Assembly: GCF_008017455.1 (NCBI RefSeq)
Contig: NZ_VRTY01000011.1
Location: 1 to 64,000, forward strand
Direction: 5' to 3'
Length of the DNA: 64,000 bases
From: Pontibacter qinzhouensis
Lineage (GTDB): Bacteria; Bacteroidota; Bacteroidia; Cytophagales; Hymenobacteraceae
Shown piece by piece: positions 1 through 8,376 of this stretch. The position numbers were made by a program, and so were the translations under genes. The notes beneath the pieces were generated by a model. It had not been told where the DNA came from. It saw only the letters and a program-made list of their open reading frames with translations, and made no database searches. Each line of letters opens with the position of its first letter. The first letter of the stretch is position 1.

Positions 1-915
1 GTAGTTTATGTCGTTTGGGTTGGTGGTGCAACGCACAAAAGGTGTGTTAAACCCAGCGTCAATATCCATCAGGTCGGCATCGGGGCCTTCTTTTACCGTT
101 AGCTGGCGGGTTTTGGTGCTGACGCAGCCAGCGCTGTTGGTTACTTTTAAGGTAACGTTAAACGTTTTGGTGGCACCGGTAAAGCCTTTAAATACATGTG
201 TAGGTGAGGCCGCTGTGCTTGTTGTGTTATCACCAAAGTTCCACTCGTATTTTTTGCCATCGCCGGTCGAGGCATCGGTAAACTTTATACCGGAGCCTGC
301 GCAGAGGTCGCCGCCAGGAACAGTAAAGTCGGCTACTACCTCGGCTACTTTAATTGTTTTTTCCTGGGAGCTTTGGCAGCCATCGCTGTTGGTTACAGTA
401 AGTTTAACTTTGTAGTCGCGGCTGGTGGTGCCGTTGGGCAGGTTAAACGTATGGCTTGGGTCTTTGCTGGTGCTGGTGCCGGTTCCTCCAAAGTCCCAGC
501 TGTAGGTGAGGCCATCTCCGGAAGATGTGCTGGTGAAGCTAACACGGTCGCCGGAGCAAACTTCGTTCTTCAGAACAGAAAAATCTGCCAGTACGGCACT
601 TGCCGTTATAACGAATTCGTCAGATAAGGTGCCTGTGGTGCTGCAGCCGCTTGCGCCATCTACACGCACGGTGTACCTTCCGGCCTGGTTCACCTCATGT
701 TTGTCGGAGGTGGCGTTGGTGATGGTGGTGCCGTTTCTGGCCCAGGTATATCTGGTGCCCTTCAGGCTTGAAGTAAGCGTTACTTTATCTCCTGCACAAA
801 GTTTGGTAGGGCCAGAGGCCGTTATAGCTGGTTTACAGTTCTGGCCGCTTGCACTAAATAGGCTGCCGCAGAGAAGGCATAGCACGAAAAGTCCTCTATG
901 TAAAAGATGCATCAT
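1..915 (-). CDS. PKD-domain secreted protein, partial (C-terminus outside window)
   Basis: The frame runs leftwards from ATG at 915 (a second in-frame ATG follows at 912) and is still open at the window edge, giving about 305 residues of a longer protein. The first 24 residues form a signal peptide ending near SASGQ. An Ig/PKD-like module (about 28-105) is followed by two PKD modules with cores WDFGG (about 139) and WNFGD (about 224), each introduced by a Cys-Ser/Ala-Gly motif. PKD modules are beta-sandwich repeats of secreted adhesins and enzymes; in Bacteroidota such proteins usually end in a T9SS sorting domain, which would lie outside the window (inference). Its neighbour, also leftward, is another T9SS-type surface protein. 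No enzyme domain is visible, so the role is unknown; export is the confident part. Confidence 0.85.
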   Translation of the reverse strand, partial: MMHLLHRGLFVLCLLCGSLFSASGQNCKPAITASGPTKLCAGDKVTLTSSLKGTRYTWARNGTTITNATSDKHEVNQAGRYTVRVDGASGCSTTGTLSDEFVITASAVLADFSVLKNEVCSGDRVSFTSTSSGDGLTYSWDFGGTGTSTSKDPSHTFNLPNGTTSRDYKVKLTVTNSDGCQSSQEKTIKVAEVVADFTVPGGDLCAGSGIKFTDASTGDGKKYEWNFGDNTTSTAASPTHVFKGFTGATKTFNVTLKVTNSAGCVSTKTRQLTVKEGPDADLMDIDAGFNTPFVRCTTNPNDINY

Positions 916-1588
916 AATGTCGGATAATAGTTTGTAATAGAAATGAGGGTACAGCTTCCTCTTTAACAGTACAGAGAAAGCGCTAGCCTGATAATGTTGC
1001 TGGTTTATAATGGATTATGGCAGAATGAAGGTAAAATTTAAATCCATAATATTCAAAATAATATTGAATAAGTGATTAAAATACCTGGAAGCAGGTATGA
1101 ATTTGAAGGGATTCAGTTGAAATCACTGAAGCGTTCAGGCTGTATTACCTGCTCTTTTAAAAAAGAAAGGCCTATGGAGATAGTAAGTAGTATTTGAATA
1201 AAAAATAGTAATTAAAAGATAAGGAAAGCAGCCACAGTTAAGATTAGCATGAACCAGTTACCGGCAACTAAAATCAGCAGCTATACCCTTGGAGGTAATT
1301 TGCCCAAATTTCTTTGGGAGGCCATTTTTATTTGAATAATTGATGTTGCCTACACTTATGCTTGAAGAGAAGCAGTCGTGCTTTAAAGTTATACTGGCAG
1401 AAAAGGATAGCTTATAGCTTGATAAAGATAGTTCTTACACGTTGTAGCCACACGAAGTTACAAGCTCGCCAGACACACTACTACCCAACATAATTAACTT
1501 CAAAAGGTAATAAAGGTAAATCCGTAACACCAATTATTTAAATGAAAATGCCCTTCCGAAGCTGTTTTAGGTGAAAGTGTGCCAAGGG
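916..1588. other. Gene-free stretch with two 58-bp elements
   Basis: No supported coding frame lies between the PKD gene and the next gene's stop codon. The stretch holds two copies of the interspersed 58-bp element (1285-1342 and 1531-1589), arranged head to head, and a degenerate palindromic motif at about 1451-1470 resembling the hairpin at 14279-14301. The rest is A+T-rich sequence with no recognisable signal. Confidence 0.6.
1285..1342 (-). repeat. 58-bp intergenic element, copy 1
   Basis: Reverse-oriented copy: tail ACCCTTG at 1285-1291 and head AATAATTG ending at 1342. The core reads GGCCTCCCAAAG on the minus strand. It lies head to head with copy 2 about 190 bp to the right and is not adjacent to any stop codon. 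Confidence 0.85.
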
Positions 1589-1589
1589 T
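1531..1589 (+). repeat. 58-bp intergenic element, copy 2
   Basis: Forward-oriented copy: head CAATTATTTAAATGAAAA from 1531, core GCCCTTCCGAAGC, tail CAAGGGT at 1583-1589. The last tail base is also the final base of the TAA stop codon of the leftward gene ending at 1589, so the element begins exactly at the end of that reading frame. Confidence 0.9.
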
Positions 1590-4500
1590 TACTTTATGAT
1601 ACTCACATTGCCTGAGAATAATTCGTTGTAATCTTTAAGCTCAATTATATAATAATAGGCGGCAGCCGGCAAGGTTTTGCCCTGGTACGTGCCATCCCAG
1701 AGCTTCGTGTATCCTTTCGATTCAAAAATCTTGGCTCCCCAGCGGGTAAAAATCTGCACGTGGCAATTGGGGTAAAGCCCGATGTTCTCGATTTCCCAGC
1801 CTTCGTTTATGCCATCGCCGTTCGGTGTAATGGCATTCGGAATGCGCAGGCCCGGTAGCACTGTAACAGTAACCTCATCTGTAAAGGTGCAGCCCTCCGG
1901 CGTAACTACCGTTACCGTGTAAGCGGTGGTTTGATGCGGTTTGGCTACCGGGTTTGCCACAAAACTATCTGACAAGCCCTCTTGCGGCCACCAACTGTAG
2001 CTACCGCCACCAGCAGCTTGCAGGTGCGTGCTCTTGCCTGCTATAACCGATACATCTTCGCCAGCGTAGGCCGAGGGCTTATAAACAGAGGCTGTTACCT
2101 TTGTTCGCGGGCTTATGCAGCCAAAAGCACTCACCGTTTGCACATAAAAATCCTGATCGGCAAAAAGGGCACGGGTTTGCATCTCGTTTCCTCTGTTTAT
2201 GGCAGTTCCGCCGCTTGCCTGATCAAACCACTCCAGCCGCGCATCGGCAATCGTAGTGCTGGCTACCAGCCTGGCGGCCTCGCCCGGGCATACGGTGGCA
2301 GCTTGTACGGCGGGTGCTTCCGGAATGGGGTAAATCAGGATTTGCATGGCTTTGCTTACTAACTCCTGGCAGGGTGCCGAAAACACTTTACGCCTGAACC
2401 AAGTGGTAGCAGAGAGGGGAGGAGGTGTATAAGCCGCCTGGTTGTTTATGCCGGGAGCAGGTGCAAAACCCGAAGTGGCAGAGGTTGTACTCGCCTCCCA
2501 CAGGTAATGGTACTTGCCGCTGCCACCTCTGGGCGTAGAACTTACCAGCGCGGCAGGTTGCTCACCGGCACAGAGGCTCTGTGAACCGGAAATAAGGTTA
2601 CCTTCCAGAGCCTTGTACAGCACCACCTCATGGGGAGCACTTACAGAAGGCAGGCAGGTGCCGGCATTTACCACTCGCCTGAACCAGGTGGTTTGTGTCA
2701 GGTTTTGGGGTTGATAAGTTGCTGTGGTATTGGCTCCGCTGGCAGGCGCGAAACTGCCGGAAGGGCCTGTGGTACTGGCCTCCCACAAATAGGTGTAAGG
2801 TCCGTTGCCACCTGTAAGGGCAGCTCCTGTTAGGAAACCATGTGGTGTGCCAATACATGCCTCTCCGGCTCCGGTTATGGTATTGTTGGCTATAAGAGGG
2901 GTTATGGTAATAAGTACAGGCTCACTGTAATGCTCAAAACAGTCGCCAGATAAAACTTTTCGCCTGAGCCAGGTAGTTTGAGTTAGCAGCACCGGCGGAT
3001 AATCTTGCAAATGGTTGGTGCCGGGAGCTATGGTATAGCCACTTTGCGCGCCTAGTGTACTGCTTTCCCACACATACTGGTAATTACCGATTCCGCCAGT
3101 TGGTAAGCTGCCGGTAAGAGTTGCGGTTAAGTTGCCGGAGCAAAGGGTTTGTGCTGCAGTTACCAGGTTGTTTGCGATGGCGATTCTGGCAGGTTTTACC
3201 TCAATGGTTTCGGTGGCTGTCTTTATAATACCACAGTTGTTCGTGGTAACAGCAAACTCGATCTGGTAAGAAGGGTTTAGGAGAGCGGCACAATCTATTT
3301 GCCAGGCAAAAGTTGCCGTGGCCTGCCCTGTGGCCGAAGCAACCGGCTGATACGAAATGGCGTGAGAAGCCATAGAAAAGTCTTTGCCTACAGCCGTAAT
3401 TTCTACAAGATCATTCTCCGCATCCGTTCCGATTATCTCGAACCGTATCTGGTCCTTCTCCGATACTTCAAAAACACGTGTTGGGGTCGTTAGGGTAATG
3501 GTAGGCGGTGTGTCTTCTAAGGGTTCTACTATAAAGCTGATGCGCAGAGTGTCCTGGCCGGGCATGCTGCATTCTCCGTCGCCATCGTCGCTGGCAATTA
3601 AGTCGATCATGTAAATTTTCCCGTTTGAGTCGAAGCAGTTAAGGAGGCAGAGGGTGGTTTTCAGCGTATCTGCTTCGGGGCCGGTATTCACTTTGCCGCT
3701 CGTGGGGCCGGAGAAATAGAAATAGTCGTTATCGAAGTTTACAGGAATGGCTTTAATGGCTACCGGTTCGTTTTTGTCTCTATCCGTAATAAAAACAGAG
3801 AGGCAGCGTGCATCGGTGGGGTTAATGCGCAAAATGTCGCCTGGTTTATATTCGCGGCTAGGCAAACCATAACCCGGCTCGTATTTTGCCATAACAGCGG
3901 GTTCTTCGTTGCTCAGGCAGTCTCTTACAAGTAACTGAAACTCGATGCGGGTTTCGCCTATTTTTTCACCGTTTCTGAACTCCTGGCAACGCACCGAAAA
4001 CACAAATAGCCCTTTATTTAAAGGCTTTACGCTGAGCATTCCAGTTTTTGAGTCGATGGTTAAAGCCGGATCGCCCAGAATCTGCTTTTCCTTGCTGTAA
4101 CCAGGTAGCCACTGAATATCCGGATAAGGCCCAGGTGAGGCAGCAGGTGCAATGTTGATTTCAGAACTGAAGCCGTTGATAGGAGTTACCAGGTCGTACA
4201 CCAGCTCATCGCCATCGGGGTCCTTTCCTCCGAAGTTGTACGTAAATAGCTCATTGGTGCAGGCATACACACTTGGTGGTGGAGGCAGGTTAGGCGAGGA
4301 GTTTATGAAAGTTGCATTGTTTCGCACAACTGCAGGAAACTCCACATAAAATGTTTGACCGGCACCGGCAGAATTAATAATGTTGCTGATGATGTTGTTG
4401 CGGCAGCACCTTTCCCACACGGCATAATACCCCTCCGGGTGGTGGTAAACAGCAGGATCGAGGTAGAGCGGCAGCTCGTAGTACATGAGCGTTGTTTTAA

Positions 4501-4795
4501 TGCTAACGTTACTACAAAATGTATTGGAGTAGTTCATGGGCGTTTCCGAACGTAACGGCATGAGCAGGTTCTGCACCGGTTTGTTGGTACCCTTTTCGAA
4601 AATAGTGACACTCAGGTTCTGATCTTTTGCACCTAAATCTCCATTTATGGCATCGAAATAAAGGTTTAAAGAAAGCTTGTAATTATGGCCATTTACATGC
4701 TGCAAATTAAAGTCGCCACCTACCAGGTGAGTAGCGGAAGCGGGTAATGTAATGCTGAGAAAGATGGTGAAAAAAACCAGTAAAATTTTTCTCAT
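1589..4795 (-). CDS. Large surface protein with T9SS type B (gliding-motility-associated) sorting domain
   Basis: This 1068-residue protein has a signal peptide (1-21, ending PASA). The N-terminal part (about 22-300) opens with HLVGGDFNLQHVNG, a domain frequent at the start of Bacteroidota gliding-associated surface proteins. Residues about 545-800 hold three tandem repeats of roughly 85 residues, each with a (L/V)WE(A/S)S core and ending in TTWxRRKV/RRVV, followed by a Cys-Pro-Gly Ig-like module. The last 85 or so residues (IPNAITPNGDGINEGW, later FTRWGAKIFES and the ending GNVSIIK) are the conserved CHU_C type B signal recognised by the type IX secretion system. It is therefore predicted to be exported and attached to the surface as an adhesin-like protein. 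No catalytic motif is visible. Its stop codon abuts copy 2 of the 58-bp element. Confidence 0.9.
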   Translation of the reverse strand: MRKILLVFFTIFLSITLPASATHLVGGDFNLQHVNGHNYKLSLNLYFDAINGDLGAKDQNLSVTIFEKGTNKPVQNLLMPLRSETPMNYSNTFCSNVSIKTTLMYYELPLYLDPAVYHHPEGYYAVWERCCRNNIISNIINSAGAGQTFYVEFPAVVRNNATFINSSPNLPPPPSVYACTNELFTYNFGGKDPDGDELVYDLVTPINGFSSEINIAPAASPGPYPDIQWLPGYSKEKQILGDPALTIDSKTGMLSVKPLNKGLFVFSVRCQEFRNGEKIGETRIEFQLLVRDCLSNEEPAVMAKYEPGYGLPSREYKPGDILRINPTDARCLSVFITDRDKNEPVAIKAIPVNFDNDYFYFSGPTSGKVNTGPEADTLKTTLCLLNCFDSNGKIYMIDLIASDDGDGECSMPGQDTLRISFIVEPLEDTPPTITLTTPTRVFEVSEKDQIRFEIIGTDAENDLVEITAVGKDFSMASHAISYQPVASATGQATATFAWQIDCAALLNPSYQIEFAVTTNNCGIIKTATETIEVKPARIAIANNLVTAAQTLCSGNLTATLTGSLPTGGIGNYQYVWESSTLGAQSGYTIAPGTNHLQDYPPVLLTQTTWLRRKVLSGDCFEHYSEPVLITITPLIANNTITGAGEACIGTPHGFLTGAALTGGNGPYTYLWEASTTGPSGSFAPASGANTTATYQPQNLTQTTWFRRVVNAGTCLPSVSAPHEVVLYKALEGNLISGSQSLCAGEQPAALVSSTPRGGSGKYHYLWEASTTSATSGFAPAPGINNQAAYTPPPLSATTWFRRKVFSAPCQELVSKAMQILIYPIPEAPAVQAATVCPGEAARLVASTTIADARLEWFDQASGGTAINRGNEMQTRALFADQDFYVQTVSAFGCISPRTKVTASVYKPSAYAGEDVSVIAGKSTHLQAAGGGSYSWWPQEGLSDSFVANPVAKPHQTTAYTVTVVTPEGCTFTDEVTVTVLPGLRIPNAITPNGDGINEGWEIENIGLYPNCHVQIFTRWGAKIFESKGYTKLWDGTYQGKTLPAAAYYYIIELKDYNELFSGNVSIIK

Positions 4796-5158
4796 AAGAG
4801 AGCGGCTGATGGTATTGCTAATTTTTTGTGAATATATGATAATATTTGGTGTGTTATATACTATTCCCTGTTTCTTTTCTGTAAATATTGGTATTTTGTA
4901 GAAGATGTGTACAGTAGCGGAGCCAGTACAGCTTTTACCAATAAACCTATGAGCAGGTAATAATCCTAAGTAACTGCCGGTGCTGCAGCCTGATAGGACT
5001 AGATAGCTGTTGTTATGGTAAGTTGCTTTTGGTGCAGTAAGAGCAGCACCAGCAACCCTTTACCTAAAAAGGATGAAAATGCTTTGGAAGGGCTTTTTAA
5101 TTTAAATAATTGCAATCGGGCCTGAGTTTCCTGTAAAAGAGCAGCTGCTGCAAGTTAC
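4796..5158. other. Gene-free stretch with one 58-bp element
   Basis: Upstream region of the leftward surface-protein gene. It contains A+T-rich sequence just before that gene (4800-4900), a TGCTGCAGC-type short palindrome near 4980, and copy 3 of the 58-bp element (5055-5112). No supported coding frame was found. Confidence 0.5.
5055..5112 (-). repeat. 58-bp intergenic element, copy 3
   Basis: Reverse-oriented copy: tail ACCCTTT at 5055-5061 (one base off the usual ACCCTTG) and head AATAATTG ending at 5112. The minus-strand core is AGCCCTTCCAAAGC. The head end lies 46 bp from the stop codon of the leftward DUF2721 gene. Confidence 0.85.
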
Positions 5159-5563
5159 TTAGGTTGCCTCTGTCTCCTCCTCCATATCGTTTAGCTCTAG
5201 CTCAAGGGCATGTACCGAAATCTGTATTTCGCGGAGGGCCAGGCCGAGCGAGGCCAGCAGCATGAGCAGGCTCAGCCCGAAAACATACTTACCTGCCGTG
5301 TTGTAGCCGGCAAACAACAGAAACATGCACAGCACACAGCCAAACAGACTGCCAATGCCCACTGCCTGCATGTTCCGGATTAGAACGAGGCGGGTTCGCA
5401 GGTTCTGGATCTGGGCCAGCACGAGGTGGCTGTGGGTGGAGGCATAGCGCGGTTTCAGCCCCCTGATCAGGCTGGCTGTTGCCATAAACCGGTTGGTGTA
5501 AGCCAGCAGCAGCAGCGAGAGGGCCGGAAAAAGTAACCCGGGGGTGGTTAAGGTTAATTCCAT
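5159..5563 (-). CDS. DUF2721 family membrane protein
   Basis: A 134-residue protein matching the DUF2721 pattern: an N-terminal hydrophobic helix (LTTPGLLFPALSLLLLAYTN), the following RFMATASLIRGLK segment, and two more membrane helices at about 66-86 and 90-110. The tail is acidic (ELNDMEEETEA). The family is widespread but its function is unknown. The gene follows the acidic hypothetical at 5591 by 27 bp on the same strand, so the two are probably cotranscribed from the promoter near 6170-6200. Confidence 0.8.
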   Translation of the reverse strand: MELTLTTPGLLFPALSLLLLAYTNRFMATASLIRGLKPRYASTHSHLVLAQIQNLRTRLVLIRNMQAVGIGSLFGCVLCMFLLFAGYNTAGKYVFGLSLLMLLASLGLALREIQISVHALELELNDMEEETEAT

Positions 5564-5590
5564 AAGGGGAGCTTAGGCCGAGGGTGGTGT

Positions 5591-6133
5591 TTATTTTATA
5601 CTTTTTATAAACTCATCGTCAATGGGGTCGTCCTCGTCTTCGTCGGGGTTGTTGTGGTCGAAGTCAATGGTCTGCAGCAGGTCGAGCCCTTCCAGCATCA
5701 GGTTGTCCAGTTCGTCTTTAGAGGCTGCATCGAGGGTGCGCTCAAACAAACCCAGAATCTGCTCGCGCTGCTCGTGCACAAAAATCTCCTGGTACAGGGT
5801 ATCGAAAGCGGCAATTTTTTTCTGGATGATCTTGTCGATTTCTCTTGTGCTTTTAGCCTTAACAGCCTCCTGCAGCAGCGCCAGTACTTCGGTTGCTCCC
5901 TCGTTATCGGCTAACCGAGAAAAAGCTTTTATAAAAGCAATAGCTACCCCCAGCCGCACCAGTTCAAACCGAAAGTTGAGCTCTTCTGCTGAAGTGCCTT
6001 TATGCTGCAGCCGTGTGGCTTTAAACGTTTGCTCAAATTTTTTATAAACAGCAGGTGCGCCTTCTTCAAACAGTTCGGGTACTTCTGGCGAGTAGGCAGA
6101 TTCTAGCAGCAGGTCAAAGCTTCTGGCGCTCAT
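5591..6133 (-). CDS. Hypothetical acidic protein
   Basis: A 180-residue soluble protein starting MSARSFDLLLESAYSP. I chose the ATG at 6133 over an in-frame ATG at 6199 because a promoter (TTG-N18-TACCTTTG, 6171-6199) lies between them and would place transcription initiation near 6164. The protein is helical in character, with no signal peptide or membrane segment, and ends in a strongly acidic tail (DHNNPDEDEDDPIDDEF). I do not recognise the family. It is probably cotranscribed with the DUF2721 gene 27 bp downstream. Confidence 0.75.
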   Translation of the reverse strand: MSARSFDLLLESAYSPEVPELFEEGAPAVYKKFEQTFKATRLQHKGTSAEELNFRFELVRLGVAIAFIKAFSRLADNEGATEVLALLQEAVKAKSTREIDKIIQKKIAAFDTLYQEIFVHEQREQILGLFERTLDAASKDELDNLMLEGLDLLQTIDFDHNNPDEDEDDPIDDEFIKSIK

Positions 6134-6170
6134 AATGGCAATTTGGTTTAAGTAATTAATTGTGTTAGCA

Positions 6171-6199
6171 CAAAGGTAAAGTAACTGAATGCAAAACAA
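6171..6199 (-). promoter_or_regulatory. Bacteroidota-type promoter for the 6133/5563 pair
   Basis: On the minus strand TTG (6199-6197) is followed after 18 bp by TACCTTTG (6178-6171), matching the Bacteroidota primary sigma consensus TTG-N(17-23)-TAnnTTTG. Initiation would fall about 30 bp upstream of the ATG at 6133. Confidence 0.6.
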
Positions 6200-6676
6200 G
6201 AATACCTATGCCTATAGTTTTGCCAATACTTCATATAAAGTGAAGTTAGCAACTCTGGCCGCATTTCAAAAGGCAAAAATCATCGGATATGGAAGTGTAG
6301 CCGAAAGGGGAGGAAAATGTGCTGTGTCAGTAGAGCATTAACTACTTGCTTAAACCTGATTTTAGAAACAAAAACATTTGCGGAAGCTGCAAAAGCAGAG
6401 TTAAATGGCCTGATAAACAGGGGGCTGGCAATTTTAGGTAATACCTGGCCGTTATATACACAACACATTAAAAACATCAAAAAAGACTAGATCAGGTAAT
6501 CTGGTTTACTCTGCAGCAATGGGTGCAGCATAGAGTAGCCTCTTTTTCTGACCAAAGCTGCACTGTTATTAACAGAAGCCTTTTTTTAAGTACAGCAAGA
6601 GAATCGCTGGAGCTTCAATCTGAGGTTAAAGCTGTAAAACGTAAGAACTGCCATTCACCTAACAAGCTATAAAACA
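6200..6676. other. Gene-poor stretch upstream of the DJ-1/PfpI gene
   Basis: About 480 bp. The only candidate coding content is the 57-codon frame at 6317-6490, listed separately. No 58-bp element, terminator hairpin or clear promoter was seen in the remainder. Confidence 0.5.
6317..6490 (+). CDS. Possible small ORF, 57 codons, preceded by a strong ribosome-binding site
   Basis: ATG at 6317 is preceded by GGGGAGGA, an unusually good Shine-Dalgarno match for this genome, where most genes have none. The peptide begins MCCVSRALTTCLN and has an amphipathic middle part (ETKTFAEAAKAELNG). There is no signal peptide or recognised domain. It could be a genuine small protein, a remnant or chance; only the ribosome-binding site argues for it. 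Confidence 0.25.
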   Translation: MCCVSRALTTCLNLILETKTFAEAAKAELNGLINRGLAILGNTWPLYTQHIKNIKKD

Positions 6677-7291
6677 ATGGAAAACACAAGAAAAATTCTC
6701 TTCCTCACCGGCGATTTTACCGAAGATTATGAAACCATGGTTCCTTTCCAGATGCTGGAGATGGTAGGATACGAGGTACATACAGTTTGCCCGGATAAAA
6801 AGAAAGGCGATACCGTAAAAACAGCCATCCACGATTTTGAAGGCGACCAGACCTATACTGAAAAGCCGGGCCATAATTTTCAGCTTAACTACACTTTTTC
6901 TGATGTTAATGTTAGCGATTACGATGGCCTGGTGATAGCAGGTGGCAGGGCACCAGAGTACCTGCGCCTGAACCAGAAGGTGCTGGAGATAACCCGCTAC
7001 TTTATGGAACACAACAAACCGGTTGCCGCTATATGCCACGGCATACAAATTTTAACAGCAGCTCGTGTGGTAACCGGCCGGAAATTAACTGCATACCCCG
7101 CAGTAGGCCCTGAAGTAGAACTAGCCGGTGGTACGTACATGGACGTGCCTGCTACAGATGCTGTGGTAGATGGTAACCTGGTTACTTCGCCTGCCTGGCC
7201 TGGCCATGCCAAATTTATAAGAGAATTTCTACAAGTGTTGGGCGCAAAAATTGAGATAGGCCAAAATGCAACAGCAGAAGCAACTGTTTAA
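6677..7291 (+). CDS. DJ-1/PfpI family protein
   Basis: A 204-residue class I glutamine-amidotransferase-like protein. It shows the DJ-1/PfpI fold order: a first strand [14 protein letters not shown], the glycine turn [14 protein letters not shown] (about 84-97), and the nucleophile elbow [10 protein letters not shown] with Cys120 and the adjacent His121. The family includes intracellular cysteine proteases, glyoxalase III/deglycase-type enzymes and stress chaperones; sequence alone does not choose among these. It is cytoplasmic, with no signal peptide. It stands alone and ends at a hairpin shared with the convergent gene at 7397. Confidence 0.85.
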   Translation: MENTRKILFLTGDFTEDYETMVPFQMLEMVGYEVHTVCPDKKKGDTVKTAIHDFEGDQTYTEKPGHNFQLNYTFSDVNVSDYDGLVIAGGRAPEYLRLNQKVLEITRYFMEHNKPVAAICHGIQILTAARVVTGRKLTAYPAVGPEVELAGGTYMDVPATDAVVDGNLVTSPAWPGHAKFIREFLQVLGAKIEIGQNATAEATV

Positions 7292-7304
7292 TTTAATTTA
7301 ACAG

Positions 7305-7344
7305 GCAGAAGCCGGCAAGTAGCTACTTATTTGCTGGCTTCTGC
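7305..7344. terminator. Convergent bidirectional terminator
   Basis: GCAGAAGCCGGCAA at 7305-7318 pairs with TTGCTGGCTTCTGC at 7331-7344 (one G-U pair), followed by a short T-rich run. It lies 13 bp after the DJ-1 stop and 52 bp beyond the stop of the leftward DUF2459 gene, so it can serve both. Confidence 0.7.
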
Positions 7345-7396
7345 TTTATCTCAAGGTCGCTTATTTATTCTTCCACTTTACCGGCCAGAGCTGCCG

Positions 7397-8086
7397 TTAC
7401 CGCAGGTGCCGCATAATAGCATACGGGAATGGTGCCCACCATGCCGTTTTTACATCGGCTGCTTTTAAGCCTTTGTTTACCCAGCTGTTGCAGTTTTTAG
7501 TAGCATAGAATTTACCATGCGCTTCGTAAAAGTTATCGTGGCCACTGTAGCCGCTACCTTCTATTAACACATACTCTCCATTTTGCTGCTGAAACGAACT
7601 ATCGATAAACTCTATGAGTTGCTGGTACTGCGCCAGCGTGAGCAGCACTGGGCGTTGGCGGTCGTTTGTGGCGAGGCTGCTGCGGATGTACTCTACATGC
7701 ATAGCGGTGCGGGTGGGCCAGAGGGCAGAAGTTAGGGCCACATTCAGCTTCAGGTCGCTCCATTCAGGTGTTTCCATGTAGAAGCGGCGGTCGCCCCAAC
7801 CAAAGCCGATGTGCGTAAAAGTGCTATCGGTTGTAGCAAAGTCTTGCAGCGGCAGCTTCTGTCGCCAATCGCGGAGAGGCGTTACCACAGGCAGCACCAG
7901 GTCGGTGTGCACCCCATTCGACGTAACAAAAATCCGGATGGTGCTTTCTGGTGTTTGGGCAAAGCTGCGGTTTACAGGGAAGCTGCTGAGCAGAAAACCC
8001 AGCACAAAAAACAGCGTCACCAACAGCAACACGCCTGCCGCTACTTTGGCCAGGAACATCAGTAATTTTTTGAAAAATAGAGTCAT
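7397..8086 (-). CDS. DUF2459 / TIGR02117 family protein
   Basis: A 229-residue protein, with the start taken at ATG 8086 (MTLFFKKLLMFLAKV) because this places a membrane anchor (about 10-32) at the N-terminus; an upstream in-frame ATG at 8176 would add 30 unlike residues. After the anchor the DUF2459 pattern is seen: IRIFVTSNGVHTDLVLPV, then HIGFGWGDRRFYMETPEW, and a C-terminal FYATKNCNSWVNKGLKAA. The conserved Cys and His residues (NGVHTD, NCNSW) recall a papain-like/NlpC-type arrangement, but this is inference; family function is unknown. Predicted periplasmic and membrane anchored. Confidence 0.8.
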   Translation of the reverse strand: MTLFFKKLLMFLAKVAAGVLLLVTLFFVLGFLLSSFPVNRSFAQTPESTIRIFVTSNGVHTDLVLPVVTPLRDWRQKLPLQDFATTDSTFTHIGFGWGDRRFYMETPEWSDLKLNVALTSALWPTRTAMHVEYIRSSLATNDRQRPVLLTLAQYQQLIEFIDSSFQQQNGEYVLIEGSGYSGHDNFYEAHGKFYATKNCNSWVNKGLKAADVKTAWWAPFPYAIMRHLR

Positions 8087-8376
8087 GTCTTTAAAAGCAC
8101 ATCTGTTCCTGGTTTTTAGTTCAACAGCGTATGCTCTGGCTTCAGATAAAAATACTAAAAAGCAGTACGATGGCAATGCCAGGCAGGCTCAGAAAAGGTA
8201 CTGATACATGTTGCGCAAGCTTCACTTTTGTTTTCGGTTCCTCAGCTAAACAGGCTATATCAGGAGCATTTTACTTAAATCTGCTAACATACCTCTTTAA
8301 AAATTGGCAGGGTCAGCAATTTTCCGCAGATTGTAGAACCAACAGTATACCTGACTAAAACACATCTAACATAACA

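Noticed and set aside
1-937. Overlapping plus-strand frames across the first 900 bp.
   Set aside because: They are antisense to a clean PKD-domain reading frame on the minus strand with signal peptide and typical PKD cores.
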